A DNA stretch of 64,000 bases, taken from 630D-37 sp037478835 (lineage in GTDB: Bacteria > Chloroflexota > Anaerolineae > Anaerolineales > Villigracilaceae). Positions 1 through 7,970 of this stretch are shown here, one piece after another. The position numbers and the translations under genes are program-made. Each line of letters opens with the position of its first letter. Position 1 is the stretch's first letter. The stretch covers positions 1 through 64,000 of the forward strand of contig JBBFLV010000003.1 in the NCBI GenBank assembly GCA_037478835.1, written 5' to 3'. A model generated the notes under the pieces. The model did not search any database. It had not been told where the DNA came from and was given only the letters and a program-made list of their open reading frames with translations.

Positions 1-557
1 GCTTCTTCCAGGGCGGCATGTTGCGTGCGGAAAGCCGCGCCGCTTAGCAGGTATACATACGGGAACATGAAAATGGTGAGAATGAAAACCGTTCCTCCAA
101 AACCAAGTGGACTGGGTAGCGGTAGAGAGACTCCAAAGAGCCCTTCCAGCCATTGTGCGATCAATCCCCCGCGCGGGCGGAGCAGGGTCAGATGAATGAC
201 AGCTCCAATGTAGGCCGGAATGGCCAGCGGCAGAGCCAGCATCCAACGAAAGACTTTACGACCGGGTAGATCGGTGCGTTCCGTAAGCCAGGCCATGCTC
301 ACGCCGATCACCAGCGTGCCCAGCGTAACGGTGACGGTTAATAACAGCGTATTCCCCATCAAGCGCCAGATACGCGTCTGGAACAGGCGTTCCCAGGCTT
401 CTGCATTGGCTCCGAGCGCTCGGATGAAAATGTATATTAAGGGCGTAGCGACAAAAAGCGCAATCAGCCCTGTCACCAGAATCAGGCGAAGGCTGATCGT
501 TCCTTTGGCGACGTGTCGTCTCAACGTGCCGGATAAGCTCTGCGTAGTAATAGCCAT
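1..557 (-). CDS. Ferric iron ABC transporter permease (N-terminal part, cut by window edge)
   Basis: Reading the minus strand from an ATG at 557 gives an open frame to the window edge (about 185 residues). It starts with a short cytoplasmic stretch, then a membrane segment near residues 20-45, and continues with the hydrophobic pattern of the first half of FbpB/FutB-type two-domain permeases (motifs such as RLMGNTLLLT and LALPLAIPAYIGA). These proteins form the inner-membrane channel that moves Fe3+ delivered by a periplasmic or lipid-anchored binding protein. The gene follows the binding-protein gene (624-1694) on the same strand after a 66-bp gap holding a hairpin. The substrate is inferred from the binding protein. 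The C-terminal half and any ATPase gene lie outside the window. Confidence 0.85.
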   Translation of the reverse strand, partial: MAITTQSLSGTLRRHVAKGTISLRLILVTGLIALFVATPLIYIFIRALGANAEAWERLFQTRIWRLMGNTLLLTVTVTLGTLVIGVSMAWLTERTDLPGRKVFRWMLALPLAIPAYIGAVIHLTLLRPRGGLIAQWLEGLFGVSLPLPSPLGFGGTVFILTIFMFPYVYLLSGAAFRTQHAALEE

Positions 558-571
558 AGCAACATGTGTGT

Positions 572-606
572 AAGGTTGCACCGACCGGTAAGATCGGCGC
601 AACCTT
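572..606 (-). terminator. Intercistronic stem-loop between binding protein and permease
   Basis: AAGGTTGC and GCAACCTT form 8-bp arms extended by an inner CCGA/TCGG pair. On the transcribed (minus) strand no T-run follows, so this is more likely a processing or partial-attenuation hairpin than a full terminator. Such hairpins often keep binding-protein mRNA in excess over permease mRNA. Confidence 0.5.
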
Positions 607-623
607 TCTTCCCTGAAGTAGTA

Positions 624-1694
624 TTAGGGTAATCCAACCGCTTCTATCAATCTGAAAGTGGCATCCAGGTCGGCAGTCGCGGCGAGCAGATCCACCTTTG
701 CCAAGCGGAAATTTTCCAAAGGCAAGACACCCTCACGAAGGGCAACTCCGGGCAAGATCGGATATTCGTAATTCGCTTCCGCAAACAGTTTCTGACCTTC
801 GGGCGAGATCAGAAAATCGAGAAAAGCCTGCGCGGCGGCTAGGTTGTCGCTTCCCTTGACAATAGCGGCGGCGGTGGCATTCGTAATCAGGCCGATTTGC
901 CCCTCTCCTTGATCGGGGTAGATCACACCGACATTGCTCCCTTCCGCTTTTTGCAGGTGGTAGTAATAGTGATTTACCAATCCCAGCTTGAATTCGCCGG
1001 CTCCGACGGCCTTGCGTACATCGGTATGGCTACCGAAAAAGGTGACTTCGTTGGCAATCAAGCCCTTAAGCCATTCCGTGGTCACTTCATCGCCTAGCAG
1101 CTGGCGCATGACGGCGATCTGCGCTTGCATGCTTCCGTTCGTCGAACCGGCCGCGGCGATTTGCCCCTTCCATTTGGGGTCGGTCAGATCGAAAATTGAG
1201 GAGGGAAGCTCTTCTGGTTTAACCAGGTCTGCATTATACATGATCACCCGGGCGCGGCGCGTGAGCCCAATCCAGGTTTGACCTGGGCCGATTAAGTCAT
1301 TCGGAAGATTCTCGGCACCTTTTGGTAGGTAGGACTGAAAAATTCCCTTTTGCGCCAGGGATTGAATGGTGAACACTTCGGTGGTGATGAATACATCAGC
1401 TTGCGGATTCGCCTGCTCCTCGATCAGAGCGTTCGCCAGGGCACTGTTGCTTCCCGATTTGAGCAAAACCTTAACCTGGGGATACTTGGCCTGAAACGCA
1501 TCGATCACCGGTTGGATCAAGGCCTCAGCGCGCCCGGAATACACCACGAGCTCTCCTTGAATCGGCGTTTCGGTAGAAACGGCAGTGGGTTGCTCCGTCA
1601 CCGAGACCGGTGGCTGAGAGGTGGCAGGTTGGCAAGCGGCCAGAGCCAATGCAAGGACAGATAACACGAGTAAGAGACGAGGTGTGGAAAACAC
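624..1694 (-). CDS. Ferric iron ABC transporter substrate-binding lipoprotein
   Basis: 356 residues from a GTG at 1694 preceded by a strong AAAGGAGG at 1701-1708. A longer in-frame start further upstream would place extra residues before the signal peptide, so I reject it. Residues 1-20 are a lipoprotein signal peptide ending in a lipobox (LALAA before Cys21), followed by a Ser/Thr/Pro-rich linker to about residue 45. The body resembles FutA/FbpA-type Fe3+-binding proteins: VVYSGR near residue 50 and a tyrosine cluster HYYYH at 242-246 that corresponds to the iron-coordinating tyrosines of the family. It would capture Fe3+ at the outer face of the membrane and pass it to the permease encoded downstream. 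Iron rather than another oxyanion is inferred from the tyrosines. Confidence 0.85.
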   Translation of the reverse strand: MFSTPRLLLVLSVLALALAACQPATSQPPVSVTEQPTAVSTETPIQGELVVYSGRAEALIQPVIDAFQAKYPQVKVLLKSGSNSALANALIEEQANPQADVFITTEVFTIQSLAQKGIFQSYLPKGAENLPNDLIGPGQTWIGLTRRARVIMYNADLVKPEELPSSIFDLTDPKWKGQIAAAGSTNGSMQAQIAVMRQLLGDEVTTEWLKGLIANEVTFFGSHTDVRKAVGAGEFKLGLVNHYYYHLQKAEGSNVGVIYPDQGEGQIGLITNATAAAIVKGSDNLAAAQAFLDFLISPEGQKLFAEANYEYPILPGVALREGVLPLENFRLAKVDLLAATADLDATFRLIEAVGLP

Positions 1695-1766
1695 AGAAAG
1701 TCCTCCTTTTAGGAGTATGGTGATGTAGGTACTGAAGGGATGTTCGCAGTGAGCATCCGTATGGTG

Positions 1767-1795
1767 ATTATATCCGCAGGCCCTCGGGAATGCAA
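1767..1795 (-). promoter_or_regulatory. Sigma70-type promoter of the iron transporter operon
   Basis: On the minus strand TTGCAT (1795-1790) and TATAAT (1772-1767) are separated by exactly 17 bp. The predicted start near 1760 gives a leader of about 65 nt to the GTG start at 1694. Confidence 0.75.
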
Positions 1796-1801
1796 GATTT
1801 T

Positions 1802-1817
1802 TATCAATAAATTGATA
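1802..1817. promoter_or_regulatory. 16-bp palindrome just upstream of the iron-operon -35 box (candidate operator)
   Basis: TATCAATAAATTGATA has perfect 7-bp arms around AA. It lies 6 bp upstream of the -35 hexamer of the ferric transporter promoter, where an activator or a metal-responsive regulator of the Fur or DtxR type could bind. The sequence does not match a canonical Fur or IdeR box, so the regulator is not assignable. Confidence 0.4.
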
Positions 1818-2206
1818 GATATTAATCATCACAAATTCTTCACAACCGTTGATACATGATCCCTGTAGCACTCCAAGCGACGTTCCCGTAAGATGGATAG
1901 GACTTCATCGGCGTTTGCATCGGTCTGCAGCGCTTCCGTGAGTTGAGTGGAAGGCTTCAGTTGCGAAGACAATCATCGATGCGCCGGATGAAAGCTCTGA
2001 CAAACTGCACGGTCCTACCGTATGCTTCCCACAAGCGTAGCTTGTGATAAAATAAAACCGAACACGGTTGGAGTTGAGCCGCATGCGCTTCTCGCTTGGA
2101 GGAGTGCATGTTCTATCGATCACGATGCCTTCAAGGCTTTGCGGGAAGCTCTGGCCGGCCCTGATTTTCCAAAAACATCGTTGATTTAGAAAAGGAGAAA
2201 GTCTGT
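1818..2206. other. Divergent intergenic region upstream of yebC
   Basis: I see no convincing gene. A perfect inverted repeat CACAAGC-GTA-GCTTGTG lies at 2030-2046 directly before an AT-rich TAAAAT-like -10 (about 2049-2054), a plausible yebC promoter with a symmetric site beside it. An ORF on the minus strand here overlaps the yebC start and has no family resemblance. Confidence 0.35.
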
Positions 2207-2962
2207 ATGTCTGGACATAGCCACTGGGCAACCATTCGTAGAAAGAAGAGTGCACAGGATGCCAAGCGCGGCGCGATCTTTACCCGTCTGACGCGCGAGA
2301 TCGTCATGGCGGCGCGGGAAGGAGGCGGCGATCCGGAAACGAACGTCCGCCTGGCGCTGGCGATCGAAAAAGCGCGGGCCAATAACATGCCCAAAGAAAA
2401 CATCGAACGTGCCATCCGGCGCGGCACGGGCGAAGATAAGGATTCCGCTGCGATTGAACAGATCTTTTACGAAGGATACGCCCCGCATGGCGTAGCCATG
2501 ATGATCGAATGCGTCACCGATAACCGCAACCGCGCTGTCGCCGAGATCCGCCACGTCCTGACCCGCAGCGGCGGCAACATGGCCGAAGCCGGCTCCGTGG
2601 CCTGGCAATTCCAGCGCATGGCCTACTTTTCCTTCCCGGCCAGCCAGTTAGATTACGATCGCGCCTTTGAACTGGCCGTAGAGGCCGGTGCCGAGGACGT
2701 CACGCAGGATGGTGACACCATCGAGATCATCGCTCCTGTGGAAGCCTTCAAGGATGTGGCCAATAAGCTCCACGCCGCCGGTGTGCAACCCGAAGAAGCC
2801 GGTTTACGCTATATCGCCAAGCAGGAGATCGAGCTCGGCGTCGAGGAGAGCCTCCAGGTGCTCAAAGTGATCGAAGCCCTGGAAGACCTGGACGACGTAC
2901 AGAACGTCTATCACAACCTGAAACTGAGCGAAGAAGCGCTGGCGGCAGTCGAGGCCGGATAA
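2207..2962 (+). CDS. yebC: YebC/PmpR family regulatory protein
   Basis: 251 residues, the usual length for the family, starting MSGHSHWATIRRKK as YebC proteins do. The ATG at 2207 follows a good AAAAGGAGAAAG ribosome site. YebC/TACO1 proteins are cytoplasmic, three-domain proteins that relieve ribosome stalling at proline stretches and have also been described as transcriptional regulators. The stop codon overlaps the ruvC start by one base (TAATG), so the two genes are translationally coupled, a pairing common in bacteria where yebC precedes ruvC. Confidence 0.95.
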   Translation: MSGHSHWATIRRKKSAQDAKRGAIFTRLTREIVMAAREGGGDPETNVRLALAIEKARANNMPKENIERAIRRGTGEDKDSAAIEQIFYEGYAPHGVAMMIECVTDNRNRAVAEIRHVLTRSGGNMAEAGSVAWQFQRMAYFSFPASQLDYDRAFELAVEAGAEDVTQDGDTIEIIAPVEAFKDVANKLHAAGVQPEEAGLRYIAKQEIELGVEESLQVLKVIEALEDLDDVQNVYHNLKLSEEALAAVEAG

Positions 2963-3441
2963 TGCGACGGGTCATCGGGCTGGACCCCGGCACGGCACGT
3001 ACCGGCTATGCCATCCTGGATGAAGACGAACAGGGGACGTTAGCGGTGGTCACCTTCGGGGTGATCGAAACGCCACCCGAAGAAACCCTGCCACAGCGCC
3101 TGCTGTTGCTTTATGAGCAGGTGCGTCAACTTTTGCTTCTCCACCAACCCCAAAGCGGCGCGGTGGAGAAGTTGTTTTTTCAGCGCAATGTGAGCACGGC
3201 CATTCAGGTGGGACAGGCGCGCGGCGTGATCTTGCTCGCCCTGGCAGAGGCCGGTATACCGGTCGCCGAATATACCCCGAACGAGATCAAGCAAAGCGTC
3301 AGCGGTTACGGTTCGGCCGATAAGCGACAAATGCAGGAGATGGTACGCTTACTGCTCGGTCTGTCCTCCCGCCCTCAGCCGGATGATGCCGCCGATGCTC
3401 TGGCCGTCGCCATCACCCACCTGAACTGGAAGACGTTTTAG
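2962..3441 (+). CDS. ruvC: Holliday junction resolvase RuvC
   Basis: 159 residues, typical for RuvC. It cuts four-way DNA junctions symmetrically after RuvAB branch migration. The four acidic metal-binding residues of the RNase H-like fold are visible: D8 in GLDPG, E69 in AVEKLFF, and D142 and D145 in DDAADAL. It starts within the yebC stop codon (TAATG). The partner ruvA lies far away at 46.4-47.0 kb on the other strand; ruvB is not in the window. The stop abuts the convergent SDR gene with no intergenic base. Confidence 0.96.
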   Translation: MRRVIGLDPGTARTGYAILDEDEQGTLAVVTFGVIETPPEETLPQRLLLLYEQVRQLLLLHQPQSGAVEKLFFQRNVSTAIQVGQARGVILLALAEAGIPVAEYTPNEIKQSVSGYGSADKRQMQEMVRLLLGLSSRPQPDDAADALAVAITHLNWKTF

Positions 3442-4233
3442 TCACTGGGCGGTATTCCCACCATCTACCAGCAACGTGTGACCGGTGATGAACGAAGCCT
3501 CATCCGAGGCCAGGAAGAGCACCGCCCGTGCGATCTCTTCTGCCTGAGCAAAGCGCCCCAGGGGAATATACGAAGCCGATTCGCGCAAGGCTTCTTCCAT
3601 CGTCACCGGCTGCCCATCCTGAAAGTAACCCTGTTCCACCCAGCGTTCAACGAACGTATCCCCCGGACAGACGGCGTTCACGCGAATGCCCTCGGCGGCG
3701 TGATCCAGCGCCATGCTTTTGGTCATCAGCACCACGGCGCCCTTGCTGGTGGCATAGGGTAGCGCATTGCGCGCTCCCACGATGCCCCAATCCGATGCGT
3801 TGTTGACGATCGCTCCGCCGCCCTGCGCCCGCATGATCGGGATCACCAGGCGCGACATCCGCCAGACGGCCGTCACGTTGAGCGCCAGAGTGTAGGCCCA
3901 AACTTCCTCGGAGGTCGTCTCCGCCGTGCCGGAAGTCACCACGCCGGCATTGTTGAACAGGATATCCACGCGGCCGAACTCCTGCTGCGCCACGGCCACC
4001 ACGCGCTCACAATCCTCGGCGCGGGTATGATCGGCCGGCACGAAAATTGCCCGCCCGCCGTATTCCCTGCAGGCCTGGGCCACTGCCTCACCCCGCTCGC
4101 GTCGGCGCCCGCTTAGCACCAGATGCGCGCCCTCCTGGGCAAAGAGCAAAGCCGTCGCTTTGCCGATCCCGGAAGTCGCACCGGTGATGATCGCTACTTT
4201 CCCCTGCAGACGACCACAAGAAGACGACGACAT
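3442..4233 (-). CDS. SDR family NAD(P)-dependent oxidoreductase
   Basis: 263 residues, a classical short-chain dehydrogenase. The Rossmann cofactor motif TGATSGIG is at 17-24, NNAG at 94-97, and the catalytic Ser147-Tyr160-xxx-Lys164 set (YATSK) is intact. The end VDGGNTAQ is typical. R42-R45 after the second strand suggest NADP preference, although this is only a hint. The substrate cannot be told; it could be a 3-oxoacyl or sugar-alcohol type enzyme. It is first of a leftward group but separated by 16 bp from the phosphatase gene upstream, so probably co-transcribed with it. Confidence 0.85.
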   Translation of the reverse strand: MSSSSCGRLQGKVAIITGATSGIGKATALLFAQEGAHLVLSGRRRERGEAVAQACREYGGRAIFVPADHTRAEDCERVVAVAQQEFGRVDILFNNAGVVTSGTAETTSEEVWAYTLALNVTAVWRMSRLVIPIMRAQGGGAIVNNASDWGIVGARNALPYATSKGAVVLMTKSMALDHAAEGIRVNAVCPGDTFVERWVEQGYFQDGQPVTMEEALRESASYIPLGRFAQAEEIARAVLFLASDEASFITGHTLLVDGGNTAQ

Positions 4234-4249
4234 AACCCTTATCCTCCTC

Positions 4250-4870
4250 CTATCCCATCAGCCTTAACGGCTCCCCCGGCAGGCGATTGATAAACAGCAC
4301 GCGGGTCATTTCCTTCCCCACCCACACCGCGCTGATCGAGGCTGTATCCACGTTCAGGCGCTGAAAGGCGTTCAGCGGCAGGCCGAGGAAATGCGCCAGC
4401 GCCAGTTTGATCGGATCGGCATGGAAGACGGCGGCGATCACATCCTTTTCCTCATGCCGCGCAAGCAGCGAATCCAGCGCCCCGATCACGCGCGCCTGGA
4501 CTTCGAGGAAGCTCTCACCGTTCGGGAAGCGCACTTCTGCGGGGGAGTAGAGAATCTTCGGCCAAAGCCGCGTGTGGCGCAGCCGTTTCCAGGAACGGCC
4601 GGCCCAATCTCCTACGTTCACATCGGCCAACGCCTCTACCTTCTCCACCGTCAGGTTATGCAGCCGGGCGATCGGCTCGGCGGTCTCCAGGGCGCGTTCC
4701 AACGGGCTGGAATAGATCGCCTTGAGCGGCACCTCGCTCAAGGTCCAAGCCAGTTGGCGTGCCTGTGCCTTCCCGGCCTCGTTGAGATGGATACCGGGCA
4801 ATTGCCCCGGCAGCAGGGATCGGCGACGGTAGTCGTTTTCGCCATGTCGGATCAACAGCAGAAGCGTCAT
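4250..4870 (-). CDS. Histidine phosphatase superfamily (phosphoglycerate-mutase-like) protein
   Basis: 206 residues with the RHGE motif at 8-11 (phosphorylated His9), Arg58 in the SSPLERA segment and the second catalytic His150 in VFHADPIK. These mark the branch-1 histidine phosphatase fold, a cytoplasmic phosphomonoesterase or mutase. The resemblance is to broad-specificity phosphatases rather than glycolytic dPGM. Its start overlaps the end of rarA by four bases, so both are one transcription unit. The substrate is not predictable. Confidence 0.82.
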   Translation of the reverse strand: MTLLLLIRHGENDYRRRSLLPGQLPGIHLNEAGKAQARQLAWTLSEVPLKAIYSSPLERALETAEPIARLHNLTVEKVEALADVNVGDWAGRSWKRLRHTRLWPKILYSPAEVRFPNGESFLEVQARVIGALDSLLARHEEKDVIAAVFHADPIKLALAHFLGLPLNAFQRLNVDTASISAVWVGKEMTRVLFINRLPGEPLRLMG

Positions 4871-6273
4871 TTCAAATTCCGTTTCATTTCCTCAATGCGC
4901 TCTGTCGAGAGGTCCGGCATCTCCTGGGTTTGTTCAATGCCGAGCGCCTTTCGCTGCGCGGCGCGCCAACGTTCCAGGCGTTCGCGCACCTGCGCTTCAT
5001 AGCCCTCCTCCGAAGGGCGGTAGAAGTACGTGCCGAGCAGCTCCTTCGGCAGGTATTGTTGCGGCACGAAGTGCCCCTCGCGATCGTGGGGATAGAGATA
5101 TCCCTTTCCATGCCCCAGCGCTTGACGGTCGCGATGGCTATCCTTGAGGTGATCCGGCACCTCGCCGGCACCTTCCTGCTCGATGTGTGCCATCGCCTTG
5201 AAGTAGGCCTGGGTGCTGTTGGATTTGGGCGCCGTCGCCAGGTAGAGCGTGGCCTCGACCAACGGGTAGATGCCCTCCGGCAGGCCGACGTAATCGAACG
5301 CCTGCGCCGCGGCGGCTGCCACCACCAGCCCCATCGGGTCCGCCAGCCCCACATCCTCGCCGGCCAAGATCAGCAGGCGACGCAGGATGAAGCGCGGGTC
5401 CTCACCGGCATAAAGCATGCGCGCCAGCCAGTAAAGCGCCGCATCCGGGTCCGAACCGCGCACCGACTTGATGAAGGCCGAAATGGTATCGTAGTGGATA
5501 TCGCCTTCTTTATCGTAAAGCACGGCGCGGCGCTGAATGGATTCCTGGGCGATCTCCAGGGTGATATGGATCCTCCCTGCGGCATCGGGTGGCGTGGATT
5601 CCACCGCCAGCTCCAGCGCGTTGAGCAGATTGCGCGCATCCCCACCGGCCACGTGGATCAAATGCGCCCGCGCTTCGGCATCCAGGATCACATTCCGTCC
5701 GCCGTAGCCGCGCTCCGGGTCCTGCAAGGCGCGCTCCAGAATGCGATCGAGTTGCTCTTCTGTCAGAGGATAGAGCCGGAAAACGCGCGAGCGCGAAACC
5801 AGTGCCCCGATCACCTCGAAATACGGGTTCTCGGTGGTCGCGCCGATGAAGATCACCGTGCCGTCTTCCACATGGGGAAGCAAGGCATCCTGTTGCGCCT
5901 TGTTCCAGCGATGGACCTCATCCACGAACAGGATGGTGCGCTGACCGTAGAGCCGGCGACGTTCTTTGACCTCCTGGATCACCTGGCGCAATTCCGGCAG
6001 GCCGGCCAACACCGCCGAAAGGGTGACGAAAGCGCTTCGGCTATGGGCGGCGATGATCTGGGCCAGCGTCGTTTTTCCGGTGCCGGGGGGACCCCATAGG
6101 ATGATCGAGGAGAACAAGCGATCGCTTTCGATGGCGCGACGCAGCAGCTTCCCTTCCCCCAGGATATGCTCCTGCCCAACGAACTCATCCAGCGTGCGCG
6201 GACGCATACGCGCCGCCAGCGGCGCCTCCTGGCGCATGCGCTCTTGCAAAGCATGATCAAACAGATCGCTCAT
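4867..6273 (-). CDS. rarA: Replication-associated recombination protein RarA (MgsA/WRNIP1 family ATPase)
   Basis: 468 residues. AAA+ clamp-loader-like ATPase: Walker A GPPGTGKTT at 61-69, Walker B FVDEVHR at 116-122, sensor-1 segment GATTENP at 144-150, followed by the family's C-terminal tetramerisation region (SDPDAALYWLARMLYAGEDP and GYLYPHD). RarA acts at stalled replication forks and interacts with SSB. The N-terminal FDHALQERMRQEAPLAARMRP is typical. Its first 17 bases overlap the end of the upstream ProRS-like gene, showing tight packing in this leftward operon. Confidence 0.93.
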   Translation of the reverse strand: MSDLFDHALQERMRQEAPLAARMRPRTLDEFVGQEHILGEGKLLRRAIESDRLFSSIILWGPPGTGKTTLAQIIAAHSRSAFVTLSAVLAGLPELRQVIQEVKERRRLYGQRTILFVDEVHRWNKAQQDALLPHVEDGTVIFIGATTENPYFEVIGALVSRSRVFRLYPLTEEQLDRILERALQDPERGYGGRNVILDAEARAHLIHVAGGDARNLLNALELAVESTPPDAAGRIHITLEIAQESIQRRAVLYDKEGDIHYDTISAFIKSVRGSDPDAALYWLARMLYAGEDPRFILRRLLILAGEDVGLADPMGLVVAAAAAQAFDYVGLPEGIYPLVEATLYLATAPKSNSTQAYFKAMAHIEQEGAGEVPDHLKDSHRDRQALGHGKGYLYPHDREGHFVPQQYLPKELLGTYFYRPSEEGYEAQVRERLERWRAAQRKALGIEQTQEMPDLSTERIEEMKRNLK

Positions 6274-7489
6274 ACCGTTCCTGAGAAGATTTCCAGGCGC
6301 GGAAAAAGGACGGCACTCCTTCCACGGAGACCCGCTCCTGCTCTCCGTTCAGACGGTTCTTGATCTCCACCTGCCCTTCCTTCAGGGCGCGCTCGCCCAC
6401 TGTCACCCGCCAGGGAATGCCCAGCAAATCGGCATCGGTGAATTTCACCCCGGCGCGCTCGTCGCGGTCATCCAGCAAGACTTCTATCCCGTTTGCTTCC
6501 AGCTCCTGCGCAAGCGAAATTGCGGCTGAGGCCGTATCCAGCTCCTTGCCGGGCACATGGAGCAGGTAAACATCAAAAGGGGCCACCATCGGTGGCCAAC
6601 GCAACCCTTGCTCATCGTGATGCGTCTCGGCCAGGGCACGTAGCAGGTTCTCCTCCAGCAGAGACCCATCCACCAGCAAGGGCAACACCTCCAGCGCCTC
6701 CAGCACCCCCTCCCCGCACAGGCAACGATCACCGGCTTCCGCCCAGATCAGATCGGCGACTTGCTCGGCGGTGAAATCCCGTCCGTAGTTCACATTCCGC
6801 AGGTGATAGCCCTCCTCATTGGCTCCGGCCACCAGATTCGGCGAAAGCGGAATCCAGGCATCCACCAGCACCCGCCCGTGGCGCAGACCGATCGGCGAAG
6901 CATAGCCCGGCACCGCCCCCGCCGCCCGGATTTCTTCCGCCGTCGCCAAGCGCACCTCCCCCACGAGCGCACGCAACTTGTGGGGATTAAGCGTGGTATC
7001 GCCGCGCACCACCACAAAGAGAAACTCGCCATCCGCCTCGCGGGTGAACATCAGTGCCTTCGCCGTGCGCGCCGTCGGAATGCCCAGGTAACGCGCCAAG
7101 CTCTCGATCGTATTACAGTCAGGGGTCCAAACGCGCTCCACCGGCCGCGCTTCCTCGAAGGAGGCCTCTCGTGCGCTCTGTGCCGTTTCACGAGGGGAAA
7201 AATACCCACACGTGGGGCAATGCAAAGCCTCCACCTTTCCTACCGGGTAGCGCACGAAGACGTTCCCCTGCGCATCCTGGAGGACGGGGAGCTTAAGTGC
7301 CGCGAAAAAAGCTTCTGCCTTTAAGGAGCAAAAGAGGTCTCTCAGCCGCGCCAGCAACCGAGCGGCAAGAGGGGTTAGCGTTCCGTCCGGGGTCCAAAAA
7401 GCGGCGCGAAAGAGAAAGGCTTCACCGGGAGTACGGGCCAGGTTCGGCGCCTGGCGCAACGTCTGAATCCCTAGCTCACGGTATCTCAT
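6257..7489 (-). CDS. Prolyl-tRNA synthetase-derived protein: editing (YbaK-like) plus anticodon-binding domains, no catalytic core
   Basis: 410 residues from the ATG at 7489, which overlaps the bactofilin stop (ATGA); a longer start would run inside the bactofilin gene. The N-terminus (MRYRELGIQTLRQAP) resembles bacterial ProRS, but about 150 residues of catalytic core are missing: class II motifs 1 and 2 are absent. CPTCGY at 91-96 matches the segment that leads into the ProRS insertion domain. Residues about 125-245 match the INS/YbaK editing domain (KALMF, VVVRGD, GAVPGYASPIGL, ANEEGYHLRNVNYGRDF). Motif 3 between the two domains is replaced by an unrelated stretch (about 260-290), while 300-400 match the anticodon-binding domain (YLLHVPGKE, LLDDRDERAGVKFTDADLLGIP). 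Probably a trans-editing factor or tRNA-Pro binding protein; it cannot aminoacylate. Confidence 0.8.
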   Translation of the reverse strand: MRYRELGIQTLRQAPNLARTPGEAFLFRAAFWTPDGTLTPLAARLLARLRDLFCSLKAEAFFAALKLPVLQDAQGNVFVRYPVGKVEALHCPTCGYFSPRETAQSAREASFEEARPVERVWTPDCNTIESLARYLGIPTARTAKALMFTREADGEFLFVVVRGDTTLNPHKLRALVGEVRLATAEEIRAAGAVPGYASPIGLRHGRVLVDAWIPLSPNLVAGANEEGYHLRNVNYGRDFTAEQVADLIWAEAGDRCLCGEGVLEALEVLPLLVDGSLLEENLLRALAETHHDEQGLRWPPMVAPFDVYLLHVPGKELDTASAAISLAQELEANGIEVLLDDRDERAGVKFTDADLLGIPWRVTVGERALKEGQVEIKNRLNGEQERVSVEGVPSFFRAWKSSQERYERSV

Positions 7490-7968
7490 TCCGTCTTTTC
7501 CTGCGAGGGGGGCAAAACGGCGGCCTGTTTTTCGGCCAGGATCAACGATTCGGTGGGGGTTAGCTCCGGCATGGCGCCGAAATCGATCTCCACGTGTTCC
7601 TCCATGCGGATCTGCCCGCGCAGAAAAGCGCCCTCCTCGGTGACGAACGCCGTCGTGACCACATCCCCCCACACCCGCCCGGTGGAACGGATCTCCAGCT
7701 TTTGGGTGGTGATATTGCCGTAAACTGCCCCGGCCACGATCACCGTATAGGCGCGGATGTTATCGCAGATCACCCGTCCGCTTTCGCCCACCACCAGCAG
7801 GCCGCGGAGCGCGATCTCCCCCTCAAAAGCCCCTTCGATGCGCACTCCACCGCTCCCGTGGATCGAACCCTGCCAGACAATCCCGGAACCGAGCACCGAA
7901 GTGACGCGCTCCACCGCCTGGATTGCGGGCGGAGGCTGAGAGGGGGGAGAGGACTTACGGAAAAACAT
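7486..7968 (-). CDS. Bactofilin family polymer-forming cytoskeletal protein
   Basis: 160 residues. After a flexible Pro/Ser-rich N-terminus (about 1-25) comes a right-handed beta-helix region with repeated GxIxxxGxVRIEGxFEGEI-type turns (residues 30-130), typical of bactofilins (DUF583). The tail from about 135 is again unstructured. Bactofilins polymerise into filaments without nucleotide and scaffold cell-wall enzymes at the inner membrane face. It sits between fabI (2-bp gap) and the ProRS-derived gene (ATGA overlap). Confidence 0.88.
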   Translation of the reverse strand: MFFRKSSPPSQPPPAIQAVERVTSVLGSGIVWQGSIHGSGGVRIEGAFEGEIALRGLLVVGESGRVICDNIRAYTVIVAGAVYGNITTQKLEIRSTGRVWGDVVTTAFVTEEGAFLRGQIRMEEHVEIDFGAMPELTPTESLILAEKQAAVLPPSQEKTE

Positions 7969-7970
7969 GC

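Noticed and set aside
1905..2255. Minus-strand 116-codon ORF before yebC
   Set aside because: Overlaps the yebC start, no ribosome site, no recognisable family.
4930..6099. Long antisense ORFs over rarA, metG and nuoN
   Set aside because: Antisense shadows of GC-rich coding sequence; they lack domain content.
7490..7672. Longer ProRS-like start
   Set aside because: Overlaps the bactofilin gene in another frame and is low complexity; MRYREL matches the ProRS N-terminus.
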